A stretch of DNA of 64,000 nucleotides from the IMG/VR virus record IMGVR_UViG_3300036790_000468, positions 1 to 64,000 of that record. One strand, written 5' to 3'. The notes beneath the pieces are model-generated. The model did not search any database. It was given only the letters and a program-made list of their open reading frames with translations, and was not told the DNA's origin. The position numbers and the translations under genes are program-made. Positions 33,378 to 41,096 of the stretch are shown one piece after another (within the stretch, counting starts at the first letter, position 1; each line of letters begins with the position of its first letter). This DNA is from a virus.

Positions 33378-34640
33378 TCACGATACCGCCGCGAGCGGAC
33401 GGCGCAGAGTGCCTTCCCACGCGTTCCTGGTCGTGTACAGGCCGTACCTGAGGGCGTCCGCGCCGTGGTCGTTGACCTTCAGCGGCTTGTCCTCGCCGAG
33501 CTTCTGCGCGGCCGCGTCCCACGAGTAGCCGGCCAGCTCCCCGATCAGGTGCGGGCACGCGCGGGAGATCCGCAGCTGGTCGTTGGACAGCAGCGTCGCC
33601 ACCGTGCGGATCCCGTCGAGCACGTCGTTGAGCGCGGCCCACGACGCCATCCCGTCGCGCTGCAGCTGCGCCCGGAACGAGGCCGCGGAGGGGTCGACGA
33701 CGATGTACTCGACTTCTGGGCCCGTGTACTCGGTGCCGGGGATGGGGATCGTCGGCAGCCATGCGCGCAGGGCGGCGGAGTACTCGGCGTCGGTCATCTG
33801 CCGGTGCGCGGTCCTCGAGTCGTGCCGGTACTCGGCGAGGACGTACAGGCGCTTGTCGACGCCGACGCCGAGCAGGACGGCGTGGCAGGGGTTGCTGGTG
33901 CCGTAGTCGACGCCGACGCACAGCCAGCGTTCGATGAACGGCAGATCCTGCGGCTCGAGGGTGTGGACGTCGAGGTCGAACATGTCGTAGATCGCGCCCT
34001 CCGCCAGGACCCACAGGCCGTCTACGAACCGTTTGCGCCACAGGCCCGTGTATTGGCGGCGCAGGTAGGCGACGTAGGAGGGGTCGAGGAAGGGGTTGTC
34101 GTCGAGGGTGAAATGCCAGGATCGGATGTCGGGGTCTGGGCGGTCGAGCCAGTCGCGTTTGAGCCAGTGGTTCGGGCCGTCCGGATTCGTGGTCGCGTAC
34201 AACTTCGCGCCGCGCACGGACATGCGGGCCACGAGCTGCTGGAACGTGCTCTCGGGCAAGATCGTCGCTTCGTCGACGAGCGCGCCGGCCACCGTCATGC
34301 CACGGACTTTCGCCTCGGACTGGATGTCGTTGGCACCGAGGACGTGGACCTGGCGCCCGAGGATGGTGGCGGAGTTGGCGCCGTCGGTGTAGGCGACGGT
34401 CTTGGCCAGCGCCCCGTAGAGCAGAGGGTCTTTCAGGACGTTGATGACGTTGCGGGCGATGGTTTCTTTGGTGCGGCCCATCATGACGAGTTCGCCGGAG
34501 GGCGGGGCGTGGCGGATGTGGTTGAACCAGGAGAAGTTCGCGCCCACGGATTTGCCGGAGCGGACGGCGCCTTCCCAGATGTTGATCCGCGCGCTGGCCT
34601 CGTCGATCGAGAGGGTCTGCTTGTCGGACAGGCCGCTCAC
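33378..34640 (-). CDS. terminase large subunit
   Basis: A 420-residue product. The ATPase domain has Walker A GAVRSGKS (residues 24-31), a Walker B-type GALVDEAT and coupling motif LYATTNPDGP. The nuclease domain has VGVDYGTSNP, an acidic VDPSAASF segment and the closing NDHGADALRYGLY. This is a PBSX/pac-type terminase that cuts concatemers and pumps DNA into the prohead. GTGA overlap with the small subunit. Confidence 0.9.
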   Translation of the reverse strand: MSGLSDKQTLSIDEASARINIWEGAVRSGKSVGANFSWFNHIRHAPPSGELVMMGRTKETIARNVINVLKDPLLYGALAKTVAYTDGANSATILGRQVHVLGANDIQSEAKVRGMTVAGALVDEATILPESTFQQLVARMSVRGAKLYATTNPDGPNHWLKRDWLDRPDPDIRSWHFTLDDNPFLDPSYVAYLRRQYTGLWRKRFVDGLWVLAEGAIYDMFDLDVHTLEPQDLPFIERWLCVGVDYGTSNPCHAVLLGVGVDKRLYVLAEYRHDSRTAHRQMTDAEYSAALRAWLPTIPIPGTEYTGPEVEYIVVDPSAASFRAQLQRDGMASWAALNDVLDGIRTVATLLSNDQLRISRACPHLIGELAGYSWDAAAQKLGEDKPLKVNDHGADALRYGLYTTRNAWEGTLRRPLAAVS

Positions 34641-35131
34641 GTAGTGTCGCGGATCTCGGCCGCGCGTTCGGCGACGGCGTCCATGAACCCGTCGAGGACC
34701 GAGACGGCGTCGGACAGGCCGCCGTCGGAGTCCTGCGCGACCAGGCGCAGGTGCGTCGCCATGAGGGACGAGAGGGCGCCGGAGAACTGGCGCATCTCCC
34801 CGGCCGGCGGGAGGGGGTGGGTGCGATGCCGGTATTCGCCGTCCTTGCCGAACCAGCCGAAGCTCAAGTATTCGCTGCCCATCCGGTCGGCTAGTTGGTC
34901 GACGATGGTCAGGAGGCGCTCGCTGATCGCGGCCCGGCGTGCCGCGGCGTCCAGCTGGTGGGCTTGGACGGCCGCGGCCGTCTGTGTGCGCTCGAACGAG
35001 CCGGGGCGCGCGTATTTGTGCACAGTGGAGGGGGAAACGTGCAGTTCGCGGGCGATCGAGGAGAGGGATCGGCCGTCAGCGGCGAGGTGCCGGATGGTCT
35101 CGATCTTCTTCGCGCTGAGCGCGCTGGGCAT
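34637..35131 (-). CDS. terminase small subunit
   Basis: The ATG at 35131 follows GGGAGGCC. The product has 164 residues: an N-terminal HTH (RHLAADGRSLSSIARELHVS, STVHKYARPG), then a helical oligomerisation core. Small terminases recognise the packaging site, which is often in or near this gene. The direct overlap with the large subunit secures the call. Confidence 0.8.
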   Translation of the reverse strand: MPSALSAKKIETIRHLAADGRSLSSIARELHVSPSTVHKYARPGSFERTQTAAAVQAHQLDAAARRAAISERLLTIVDQLADRMGSEYLSFGWFGKDGEYRHRTHPLPPAGEMRQFSGALSSLMATHLRLVAQDSDGGLSDAVSVLDGFMDAVAERAAEIRDTT

Positions 35132-35181
35132 CCGGCCTCCCGTGCGTCCAGGCTGGCGAAGGTTCGAACATTTGATCGATT

Positions 35182-35634
35182 CTACGTCGTGGCGGTTGTC
35201 GGTGGCTGCCGTTGTCGGGGGCTTTCTGGCGTCTGACTGGCTGCGGTGGACGCTGGCGGTGTGTGCGCGCCGTGGCGGCCTGTCTCCGGGCCGTCCTGGG
35301 GGTGTGGTGGCGGATCGGCGGTGAGCGTGTCGCCGTCGAGCGCATGGAGGACTTGCGCGATGGTCCAGTTGGTGTTGTCGAGCTGGTTGATCGCGGCCTG
35401 GTGCCAGTCCTCGGCGACAGCGCGGACGGCCGTCAGCGTGCTGCGTGCCTCGTCGAGTTCGTGGAGCACCTCGCGCAGGTCGGCGTGCGTGAGTTCGAGC
35501 CACGACGGCCCTTCGAGCCCGAGCCGGGGTTGGGTGACGATGGGGATGGCGAGCAGTTCCGGCTTGTCCCAGCGCTCTGCCCACTGTTCGCGGATGTCGA
35601 GGTATGCGGTGATGCGGTCTGCGGCGGTGGTCAC
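35182..35634 (-). CDS. hypothetical phage protein
   Basis: A 150-residue product from the GTG at 35634 (GTGA). The front part is helical: RITAYLDIREQWAERWDKPE, LTHADLREVLHELDEARSTL and NWTIAQVLHALDGD. The tail is Pro/Thr-rich and disordered. It precedes the terminase genes and probably ends the early region. No family recognised. Confidence 0.55.
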   Translation of the reverse strand: MTTAADRITAYLDIREQWAERWDKPELLAIPIVTQPRLGLEGPSWLELTHADLREVLHELDEARSTLTAVRAVAEDWHQAAINQLDNTNWTIAQVLHALDGDTLTADPPPHPQDGPETGRHGAHTPPASTAASQTPESPRQRQPPTTATT

Positions 35635-36002
35635 CGGCCACCGGCCCGGGTGAGGTTGCCGATGTGCTCGACGGCGAGGCCGAGTTTCGCCTTCAGGTCG
35701 TCGATCTCCTTGAGGGCGCTGTTGAGCCGCAGTTTCGTGTGGCTGAGTTCTCCGAGCTGGCGCCCGACGATGCGTGTCGCGTCGGCGAGTTCGCGGTTGA
35801 GCCGCTCGACTTCGGCGACGTTGGCGCGATACCGCTCGGAGACGATCGCGAGGGCTTCGGTGTCGTCTTGGATCCGCTTGTTGAGCCGGCCGATCTCGTC
35901 GAGCAGCTCGGCGCGCTGGACGAGCAGTTCGACGCGGGTAACGGTCCAGGGGTCTGTCGCGTGAATCTCGGCGATCCGCTGCCCGCTGATCGGCGCGGTC
36001 AC
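35631..36002 (-). CDS. coiled-coil protein
   Basis: A 123-residue product from the GTG at 36002 (VTAPISGQRIAEIHATDPWT). Nearly all of it is a continuous heptad-rich coiled coil (LVQRAELLDEIGRLNKRIQD to about residue 105). GTGA overlaps at both ends. Function unknown; likely oligomeric. Confidence 0.6.
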   Translation of the reverse strand: MTAPISGQRIAEIHATDPWTVTRVELLVQRAELLDEIGRLNKRIQDDTEALAIVSERYRANVAEVERLNRELADATRIVGRQLGELSHTKLRLNSALKEIDDLKAKLGLAVEHIGNLTRAGGR

Positions 36003-36397
36003 GACGCACCACCAGCGGCGGCAAGGCGCGCGATCCGCTGGTACTTCTCGGGAGTGGTGTGGCCATCCCAGATGGTGGAGTCGTCGCGTTCGACGTGCTC
36101 GAACAGGCTCAGGTCGTTCTCGCCGACGTGCCACGAGCACTGGCCGGTGGGGAGCTCGACGTAGACGACGACCCAGCCGGGCTCGCTGGCGTCGCCGTAG
36201 TTCCAGGTCGACGGGTAGAGCGCGGCGAGCAGCGCGACGAGGTGGGCGCGCTCGCGGTAGGCGCCGTTCGTGGCGTTGATCTGCTGGCCGAGCTCGTCAT
36301 AGGCGGTCTCCCACTCCCCGTACCAGTATTCGATCTGCTGGTCGGGGGTCTTGATGTCGTGGGGTTCGAGGGCGAGTCGGTCGGCGTGGTCGGTCAC
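35999..36397 (-). CDS. WDGHTT-motif phage protein
   Basis: A 132-residue product: YWYGEWETAYDELGQQINA, YRERAHLVALLAALYPSTWN, VVYVELPTGQCSWHVGENDL and DSTIWDGHTTPEKYQRI. This arrangement, ending in WDGHTTxEKY, is shared by many small actinophage and actinomycete proteins from early regions. Function unknown. Confidence 0.7.
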   Translation of the reverse strand: MTDHADRLALEPHDIKTPDQQIEYWYGEWETAYDELGQQINATNGAYRERAHLVALLAALYPSTWNYGDASEPGWVVVYVELPTGQCSWHVGENDLSLFEHVERDDSTIWDGHTTPEKYQRIARLAAAGGAS

Positions 36398-36648
36398 GGC
36401 TGATTCCTGTCGGTGTCGGGGGTGGTTCGCGGGTCGCTGACGAGCCAGTATCCGCGCAGCCCTCGGTGGTTGTTGTGGCTGATCTTCAGGCCGAAGACGA
36501 CCTCGGTGGCGGGATCGTCGGCGCAGGTGACGACGGTGCAGTAGGCGTGCCGGGTGTCCGTGCGCTCGATGCGGATGGTGCGGCCCTTGTTGCCGGTGTG
36601 GGTGTCGGCCCAGATCTGGCCGCGGCGGACGCCGTCGGGGGCGTTCAT
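36394..36648 (-). CDS. small DNA-binding-like protein
   Basis: An 84-residue product from the ATG at 36648 (ATGA overlap): VRRGQIWADTHTGNKGRTIR and SHNNHRGLRGYWLVSD. The VRxGQxWxD and final YWLVSD pattern resembles small beta-barrel (SH3-like) phage proteins. Function unknown. Confidence 0.6.
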   Translation of the reverse strand: MNAPDGVRRGQIWADTHTGNKGRTIRIERTDTRHAYCTVVTCADDPATEVVFGLKISHNNHRGLRGYWLVSDPRTTPDTDRNQP

Positions 36649-37070
36649 GCCCGGTTCCCGCCGTTGGTGTCGTGCTCGGCCAGCCATGCGCGCGCTTCGG
36701 CGGTGCCGCACTTGCCGGGCTCGCTGCCAGCGGTGAAGTGCGCCTGGCAGTCGCCGCGGTAGAACACGCAGTCGTCGTCCTGGTGGTCGACGAGGCGGCG
36801 CAGGTGCGTGAACGCCTCGACGAGGTCGCCCGGCCGCACCCGGAAGGTGCCGTCTTCGGCGCGCTCGATCCAGTCGCCCGGGTTGGCGGTAGCGGTGCCC
36901 ATGGGGGTCTTGATGAGCATGATGGGGGTCGCGTACATGAGCATGACGGGGGTCGTGTACATCACCTCGTTGGCGAGGGCGTAGGTGTCGCCGCAGGCCT
37001 TCATCCACGCGAGGATCTCGAAATAGTCCTCGACGGTGCTGAACTGCATGGCGCCGGTCTGGCCGGTCAT
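36645..37070 (-). CDS. hypothetical protein with triplicated octapeptide
   Basis: A 141-residue product starting MTGQTGAMQFSTVEDYFEIL. Residues about 38-58 read YTTPVMLM, YATPIMLI, KTPMGTA, made by a roughly 24-bp direct DNA repeat at 36899-36962. The second half has DWIERAEDGTFRVRPGDLVE and DDDCVFYRGDCQAHFT. No family recognised. Confidence 0.6.
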   Translation of the reverse strand: MTGQTGAMQFSTVEDYFEILAWMKACGDTYALANEVMYTTPVMLMYATPIMLIKTPMGTATANPGDWIERAEDGTFRVRPGDLVEAFTHLRRLVDHQDDDCVFYRGDCQAHFTAGSEPGKCGTAEARAWLAEHDTNGGNRA

Positions 37071-37083
37071 GCGCTGCTCCTGT

Positions 37084-37111
37084 CGGTGGTCGGTGGTCGG
37101 TGGTCGGTGGT
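37084..37111. repeat. 7-bp tandem repeat CGGTGGT x4
   Basis: Four exact copies of CGGTGGT followed by a partial copy fill the 57-base gap between the genes starting at 37070 and ending at 37128. The repeat is upstream of the 141-residue gene on its coding strand. It could be replication slippage or a regulatory element. Confidence 0.7.
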
Positions 37112-37127
37112 GTCGGTGCGGCCGGGG

Positions 37128-37601
37128 TCAGCCGGCGGCGCGGGCGTTGTCGCGTTCGATGAACGCGGGGTCGTCGAGCCGCCTGAGCCACGCGGCTTTC
37201 GTGCGGACGGCGGTGACAGAGCGGCCGAACTCTGCCGCGGCCCGCTCCCACCGCTCCCGGGTCAGCGGGCCGGCCGTCGCCTCCTTGAGCCGCGCAATCT
37301 CCTCGGGCGTCCAGACGCGGCCCTGCTGCGGGTGGTGCGCGCGCCGCTGCCTCAGCCACTCCGCGAACGTCGGGCGGTCCACGAACCAGGCGTGAGTGCG
37401 GTAGTAGCAGCGCTCGAGCCGGAACACCTCCTCGTCGCCGACGAGGAACACGACCGCGTCCGGCAACTGCGCGACCGTGTCGGCGCGCAGGATCAGCTCG
37501 CCCTCGGTCAGCGCTGGCTGGCTGGTCTGGGCCGTGTCGGTCAGGCGCACGCGCACCCAACTGCGGGTGCCGGCCTCGGCGGCCCGGGGCTTAGGAGCCA
37601 T
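37128..37601 (-). CDS. SANT/Myb-like DNA-binding protein
   Basis: A 157-residue product. The first half has a beta-rich region (AVVFLVGDEEVFRLERCYYR). The C-terminal half contains a Myb-like domain: WTPEEIARLKEATAGPLTRE, WERAAAEFGRSVTAVRTKAA, WLRRLDDPAF. Such domains in phages are usually DNA-binding regulators. Early-region operon member. Confidence 0.6.
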   Translation of the reverse strand: MAPKPRAAEAGTRSWVRVRLTDTAQTSQPALTEGELILRADTVAQLPDAVVFLVGDEEVFRLERCYYRTHAWFVDRPTFAEWLRQRRAHHPQQGRVWTPEEIARLKEATAGPLTRERWERAAAEFGRSVTAVRTKAAWLRRLDDPAFIERDNARAAG

Positions 37602-38112
37602 CGGTCTCTCCCTCGGGGGTCGGGACCTGCGGGGCGACCCAGGGGCGCCCGGCTGCGGCGAGGCGCACCAGGAGAGCGATGGCGTCGTTCAGCTCGTGCT
37701 GGGTCTCCGCCTCGGGTCGGGTCTCGTCGATGATGCGGGTGACGAACGCCTGCCAGATGCTGAAACGCAGCTCCTCGTCGTCGTTGAGAGTGGCGGTCAG
37801 AAATCGGCTGACGAACGCGGCCGCGGGGTCGGTGTCGATCGGCACCGGCCGGGGCGGCTCCCCGGCGGTGATGATCGGGGTCCAGGTCGCGCCAGGCTTC
37901 GCCTCGTACTGCACGGCGGCGAGCGCGAGGTGCGCGAACACTGCGGTGGCGGCGTAGACCTCCGGTTCGCTCAGCTCGCCCAGGCCGCGGATCGCTGCTG
38001 TGGCGCGGTCCTGATCGCCTTCGGCGGTGGCGTCGACGGCGTCGAGTGCGAGGTCCGCGCCCTTGAACATCTCGGTGATGCGCTCGGGACCTGTTGGGGG
38101 GTCGATATCCAT
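37591..38112 (-). CDS. hypothetical early protein
   Basis: A 173-residue, acidic protein: ITEMFKGADLALDAVDATAE, AATAVFAHLALAAVQYEA and ELRFSIWQAFVTRIIDETRP. Mostly helical with no catalytic signature. Overlaps the start of the Myb-like gene by 11 bases. Confidence 0.55.
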   Translation of the reverse strand: MDIDPPTGPERITEMFKGADLALDAVDATAEGDQDRATAAIRGLGELSEPEVYAATAVFAHLALAAVQYEAKPGATWTPIITAGEPPRPVPIDTDPAAAFVSRFLTATLNDDEELRFSIWQAFVTRIIDETRPEAETQHELNDAIALLVRLAAAGRPWVAPQVPTPEGETDGS

Positions 38113-38128
38113 AGAAGGATCCTTGTAA

Positions 38129-38377
38129 CTAGAAAAGGGGTATCGGGGTGAACCAGGCGCAGGCGGGGGTGGCCGGCGGGAGGTTCGGGCCGCCGCGGGG
38201 TGGCTTTGCCGCGGCGCACTTCGTGCGCATGGTGCCGTCCGCGCGGGTGCGGGTCTGCAGGAGGGCGCACTGGCCGCAGTGCGCGTCGGGCAGTATCGGC
38301 GCGAGGGTGGAGGGGTGGGCGCCGGTGGCCAGGACGCGGGTGAGGCGGTGGCCCAGGGGTATCGGGGAGGGGATCAT
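38129..38377 (-). CDS. small Cys-rich protein
   Basis: An 82-residue product from the ATG at 38377, overlapping the double-LuxR gene stop. The motif CGQCALLQ, followed by CAAAKPPRGGPNLPPATPAC with about 20 residues between, gives four cysteines in two pairs, a likely zinc or Fe-S site; the end is AWFTPIPLF. Similar small CGxC proteins occur near WhiB-like genes in actinophages. Confidence 0.6.
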   Translation of the reverse strand: MIPSPIPLGHRLTRVLATGAHPSTLAPILPDAHCGQCALLQTRTRADGTMRTKCAAAKPPRGGPNLPPATPACAWFTPIPLF

Positions 38378-38841
38378 CGGGCAGCCGCCGTTCGCGGGAC
38401 CTGGCGGCGCCGAAGAGTGATCAGGCCGACGTTGAAGCCGATGCGTACCGCGTGGGCCCGCGAGCGCGCGCCGAGTGTTTCGCAGGCCAGGCGCAGGTGT
38501 GTCTTGACCGTCCAGGTGCTCAGGCATAGCCGCTCAGCGACCTGCGCGTTCGTCAGGCCGAGGGGGAGCAGTACCACGACCTGGCGCTGCCGGGGCGGCA
38601 GAGGCGTGCCGAGATCCTGGTGCTCGGCGACGAGCTGGCCGGTCTTGTACGCGTAGCCGACCAGTCCCGCGCGCGTGGCGACGCCGGCCTCGGCGAAGAG
38701 GGTCTTGAGCCGGGCCTTGACGCAGTACTCGGTCATGCCCAGGCGCACCCCGATCTGGTGGCTCGTGAGGCCGTCAGCGATCAAGTCGGTGATCTCAAGG
38801 TCAATGGCTGCGAGGCGCGGACCCGCACTGGTCTGGATCAT
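38374..38841 (-). CDS. tandem LuxR-type HTH regulator
   Basis: A 155-residue product made of two GerE/LuxR-like helix-turn-helix units. Unit 1 (about 15-66): ITDLIADGLTSHQIGVRLG, CVKARLKTLFAEAGVATRAG. Unit 2 (about 81-142): LPPRQRQVVVLLPLGLTNAQ, LSTWTVKTHLRLACETLGAR. No receiver or ligand domain is present. Unit 2 is closer to consensus. It overlaps the WhiB gene by ATGA, so the two regulators are made together. Confidence 0.75.
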   Translation of the reverse strand: MIQTSAGPRLAAIDLEITDLIADGLTSHQIGVRLGMTEYCVKARLKTLFAEAGVATRAGLVGYAYKTGQLVAEHQDLGTPLPPRQRQVVVLLPLGLTNAQVAERLCLSTWTVKTHLRLACETLGARSRAHAVRIGFNVGLITLRRRQVPRTAAAR

Positions 38842-39194
38842 CTGGTCGCGTCCTTCGCGGCAGCACTGTCCTTGATCAGCCTTCTGCGCTGGCGCCAGGT
38901 CAAGCCGCCGAAGATCCCCCACGGGAGCTGCGCGGCCACGGCCTCGCGCAGGCACTCCAGACGTACCGGGCAGCTCTCGCAGATCGCCTTCGCCAGTTCG
39001 GCGTCCGGGTTGAACCTCCGGCGCTGGCTCTTCGCCGGCAGGCTCGCCGCGCGCCGGCCGTCGAACCACATCTCCGGGTCGCGGCCGCGGCAGGCGGCGC
39101 GGGTGACCCAGTGCGCGCTCTCGGAGGGGCGCCGCTCGTTGTCGGCTCGCAGCGCGTTCTTGCCGGGCCGCGCGGGCATGACCGCGGCGGTCAC
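38838..39194 (-). CDS. WhiB-family Fe-S transcription factor
   Basis: A 118-residue product from the GTG at 39194 (GTGA overlap). The four cluster cysteines are at about residues 35 (RAACRGRDP), 72, 75 (ICESC) and 81 (LEC). The turn PWGIFGGLTWRQRR follows, close to the family's GVWGG motif. WhiB proteins bind sigma-A and reprogram transcription; phage copies can shut down host division genes (as WhmA-type proteins of mycobacteriophages do). Confidence 0.85.
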   Translation of the reverse strand: MTAAVMPARPGKNALRADNERRPSESAHWVTRAACRGRDPEMWFDGRRAASLPAKSQRRRFNPDAELAKAICESCPVRLECLREAVAAQLPWGIFGGLTWRQRRRLIKDSAAAKDATR

Positions 39195-39604
39195 TGTTCG
39201 GCTCCAATCCGCTCGCCGCGCATGATCCGGGTGATGCGAGGGATATCCGCGGGGCGCCAGAGCGCGGCCTCGGCGCCGCAGGCCGCGAGGGCGGTGAGCC
39301 ATTCGACCTGGGCGGGCGAGACGGCGCCGGTCTCGGTCTTGAGCTCGGCGTAGATGATGCGGCGCTGGAGCGGGTTGACCAGGACAAGGTCGGGGAATCC
39401 GCGCTCGGAGTTGCGCGAGTCGTGGGTGTGGTAGGTGAACCAGCCAGTGAGCTGGGCGATCTGGCGGACCTGCTCGAGGAACTGGGCCTCGGTCAGGTGC
39501 CCGGCCAGGCGCGCGCGGACCGTGGCCGGGCTGCGTCGGCCGCGCGGCGCCGGCTCCTGCGGGGGCGCCGGCGCCTCGGCGGCCGGCGGGGTGTCTGCCT
39601 GCAT
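39191..39604 (-). CDS. VRR-NUC domain nuclease
   Basis: A 137-residue product. After a Pro-rich start comes the PD-(D/E)XK fold: FLEQVRQIAQLTGWFTYHTH, ERGFPDLVLVNP, IIYAELKTETG and SPAQVEWLTALAACGAEA, ending LWRPADIPRI. Asp in GFPDLV, and Glu and Lys in AELK, form the catalytic set. Likely a Holliday-junction or structure-specific nuclease in replication/packaging. Confidence 0.85.
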   Translation of the reverse strand: MQADTPPAAEAPAPPQEPAPRGRRSPATVRARLAGHLTEAQFLEQVRQIAQLTGWFTYHTHDSRNSERGFPDLVLVNPLQRRIIYAELKTETGAVSPAQVEWLTALAACGAEAALWRPADIPRITRIMRGERIGAEQ

Positions 39605-39605
39605 G

Positions 39606-39884
39606 TCAATGTCCTTCCTGGGTGTGGCGGATGTTCGCCCGGGCGAGCACGGCCCAGTCGGTGGTCTCCGTGGTCGGTGCCGGTCGCTGCTCGGGCGGCA
39701 GCTGCCACTCGTTGGCGACCGGCTCGTCGGTGAAGGTGGGCCGGGTCAGGCTCACCCCGTGGGTCTTGGTGACCGCGGCGAGTTCGAGGGCGACGGCGTG
39801 GCACTTGGAGCGTGGGACGCCGTTGAGCTCGAGCACGCGCTCCCACGCGGCGATGACCTCGGTGCGTATGTCGCGGGTGCTCAC
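39606..39884 (-). CDS. hypothetical early protein
   Basis: A 92-residue product from the GTG at 39884 (VSTRDIRTEVIAAWERVLEL). Helical front with CHAVALELAAVTKTHGV; acidic Pro-rich back. It ends just before the nuclease start. No family recognised. Confidence 0.55.
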   Translation of the reverse strand: MSTRDIRTEVIAAWERVLELNGVPRSKCHAVALELAAVTKTHGVSLTRPTFTDEPVANEWQLPPEQRPAPTTETTDWAVLARANIRHTQEGH

Positions 39885-40513
39885 GGGCCGTCCTCGGGTA
39901 TCGGGCGCCAGGCCTCGACGCCGTCGCAGATCACGAGGCTGTCCAGGGCGTCCTCCCAGCCGGGCCCGAACAGCCCGATGCCGGGGGTGCCGCGGTAGGA
40001 CTCGGCGAGCATGCAGTGGCGCTCCTCGGCCCAGCGCATCGGCGTCGGGTTGTCGTAGACGAGTCCGAGGATCTCGGTGCCGTCCTCGGGCGCGGTGCAC
40101 ATCTGGCGCCACGGCCCGGGCTGCAGGGAGTTCCACGCCTTGTGCAGCTGCTGGCGGCACGCGGCGCAGTTGCCCTCGTGCCGGGTGGCCGCGTTGCAGC
40201 ACGGGCACGGGTGGGGTTTGCCGGTCGGGTCGAGCGGGGTGTCCAGGGCGAAGGACTGGCGGCAGCCTTCGCACACGCCCTCGGGCAGCGTGGGGCCGCG
40301 CACCTCGATCGGCGCGTCGGGTACGACCGCGAGCCGGCCACAGCCGGTGCCCGCGAGGGTGCCGGGCCGCGGCGGCTGGCCGCCGAGCAGCAGCAGCACC
40401 GGGAACAGGTGGCGGGTCTCGGGGTCGGCGTCGGCGAAGGGGCTGTAGGGGTTCGGGTCCGCCGGCTCGTCGGCGGCCGGCGCGCCCGGGGCGGTGTCGG
40501 GCTGGGTCTGCAT
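39881..40513 (-). CDS. zinc-ribbon-containing hypothetical protein
   Basis: The ATG at 40513 has GGAG upstream. The product has 210 residues. The centre holds CEGCRQSF, CPCCNAATRHEGNCAACR, i.e. several closely spaced cysteines able to bind two zinc ions. The C-terminal part (RHCMLAESYRGTPGIGLFGP) is alpha/beta. Function unknown; nucleic-acid binding is plausible. Confidence 0.6.
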   Translation of the reverse strand: MQTQPDTAPGAPAADEPADPNPYSPFADADPETRHLFPVLLLLGGQPPRPGTLAGTGCGRLAVVPDAPIEVRGPTLPEGVCEGCRQSFALDTPLDPTGKPHPCPCCNAATRHEGNCAACRQQLHKAWNSLQPGPWRQMCTAPEDGTEILGLVYDNPTPMRWAEERHCMLAESYRGTPGIGLFGPGWEDALDSLVICDGVEAWRPIPEDGP

Positions 40514-40552
40514 GGGTGTGCTCCAGATGGCCAGGGTTCGGGGGTGGGGCGG

Positions 40553-41095
40553 CTATGCCGCGGCGGCGGCCGCGACCGGTGCGGCCTCTGGGTCCTGCGG
40601 TGCCGGCAGTAGGCGCAGGCCCTCGGCGAGCGGGAACGAGGGGTAGACCGTGCCGTCGGGCATCGTGATCCGCCACGGCGCCGGGATCGGCTCGTAGGCG
40701 GTCCACTCGCAGCCGCGCACGGCGGGAGCCGGGGCCGGGCCGGTCGCGTCGTCGTTCTGCTCGGTGCCGGTCTCGGGCGTCTCGTCGGGCGCCCCCGGCT
40801 CGTCGTTGGGCTTGACCGCGGCGAGGTACCGGCCGAGGCACTCCTGGCCGACCCGGGAGCGCTTGTCGCGGGGGAACTCGGCCGCGGTGGCCACGTCGCC
40901 GCAGTTCGGGCAGGCGAACGCCCACTGCATCGGGTCGTCGCCGAACCTGCACCAAGCCTCGACGGCGAGCTCGGCCTGGGTCATCTCCCGGACCGCGACC
41001 GGCCGGCGGCGCGTGCCGGATCCCGTGGCCGGGACGGCGGCCGCGGTTTTGGCCGGCTGCTGGCTGCGTTGGCGGATCCTTGCCTTCGAGCTCAT
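40553..41095 (-). CDS. hypothetical protein with CxxC motif
   Basis: A 180-residue product. A basic N-terminus, then EAWCRFGDDPMQWAFACPNC with GDVATAAEF, a Pro/Glu-rich linker and a C-terminal segment PWRITMPDGTVYPSFPLAEG. The FACPxCGDVATxxEF pattern occurs in several actinophage early proteins. Function unknown. Confidence 0.6.
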   Translation of the reverse strand: MSSKARIRQRSQQPAKTAAAVPATGSGTRRRPVAVREMTQAELAVEAWCRFGDDPMQWAFACPNCGDVATAAEFPRDKRSRVGQECLGRYLAAVKPNDEPGAPDETPETGTEQNDDATGPAPAPAVRGCEWTAYEPIPAPWRITMPDGTVYPSFPLAEGLRLLPAPQDPEAAPVAAAAAA

Positions 41096-41096
41096 G

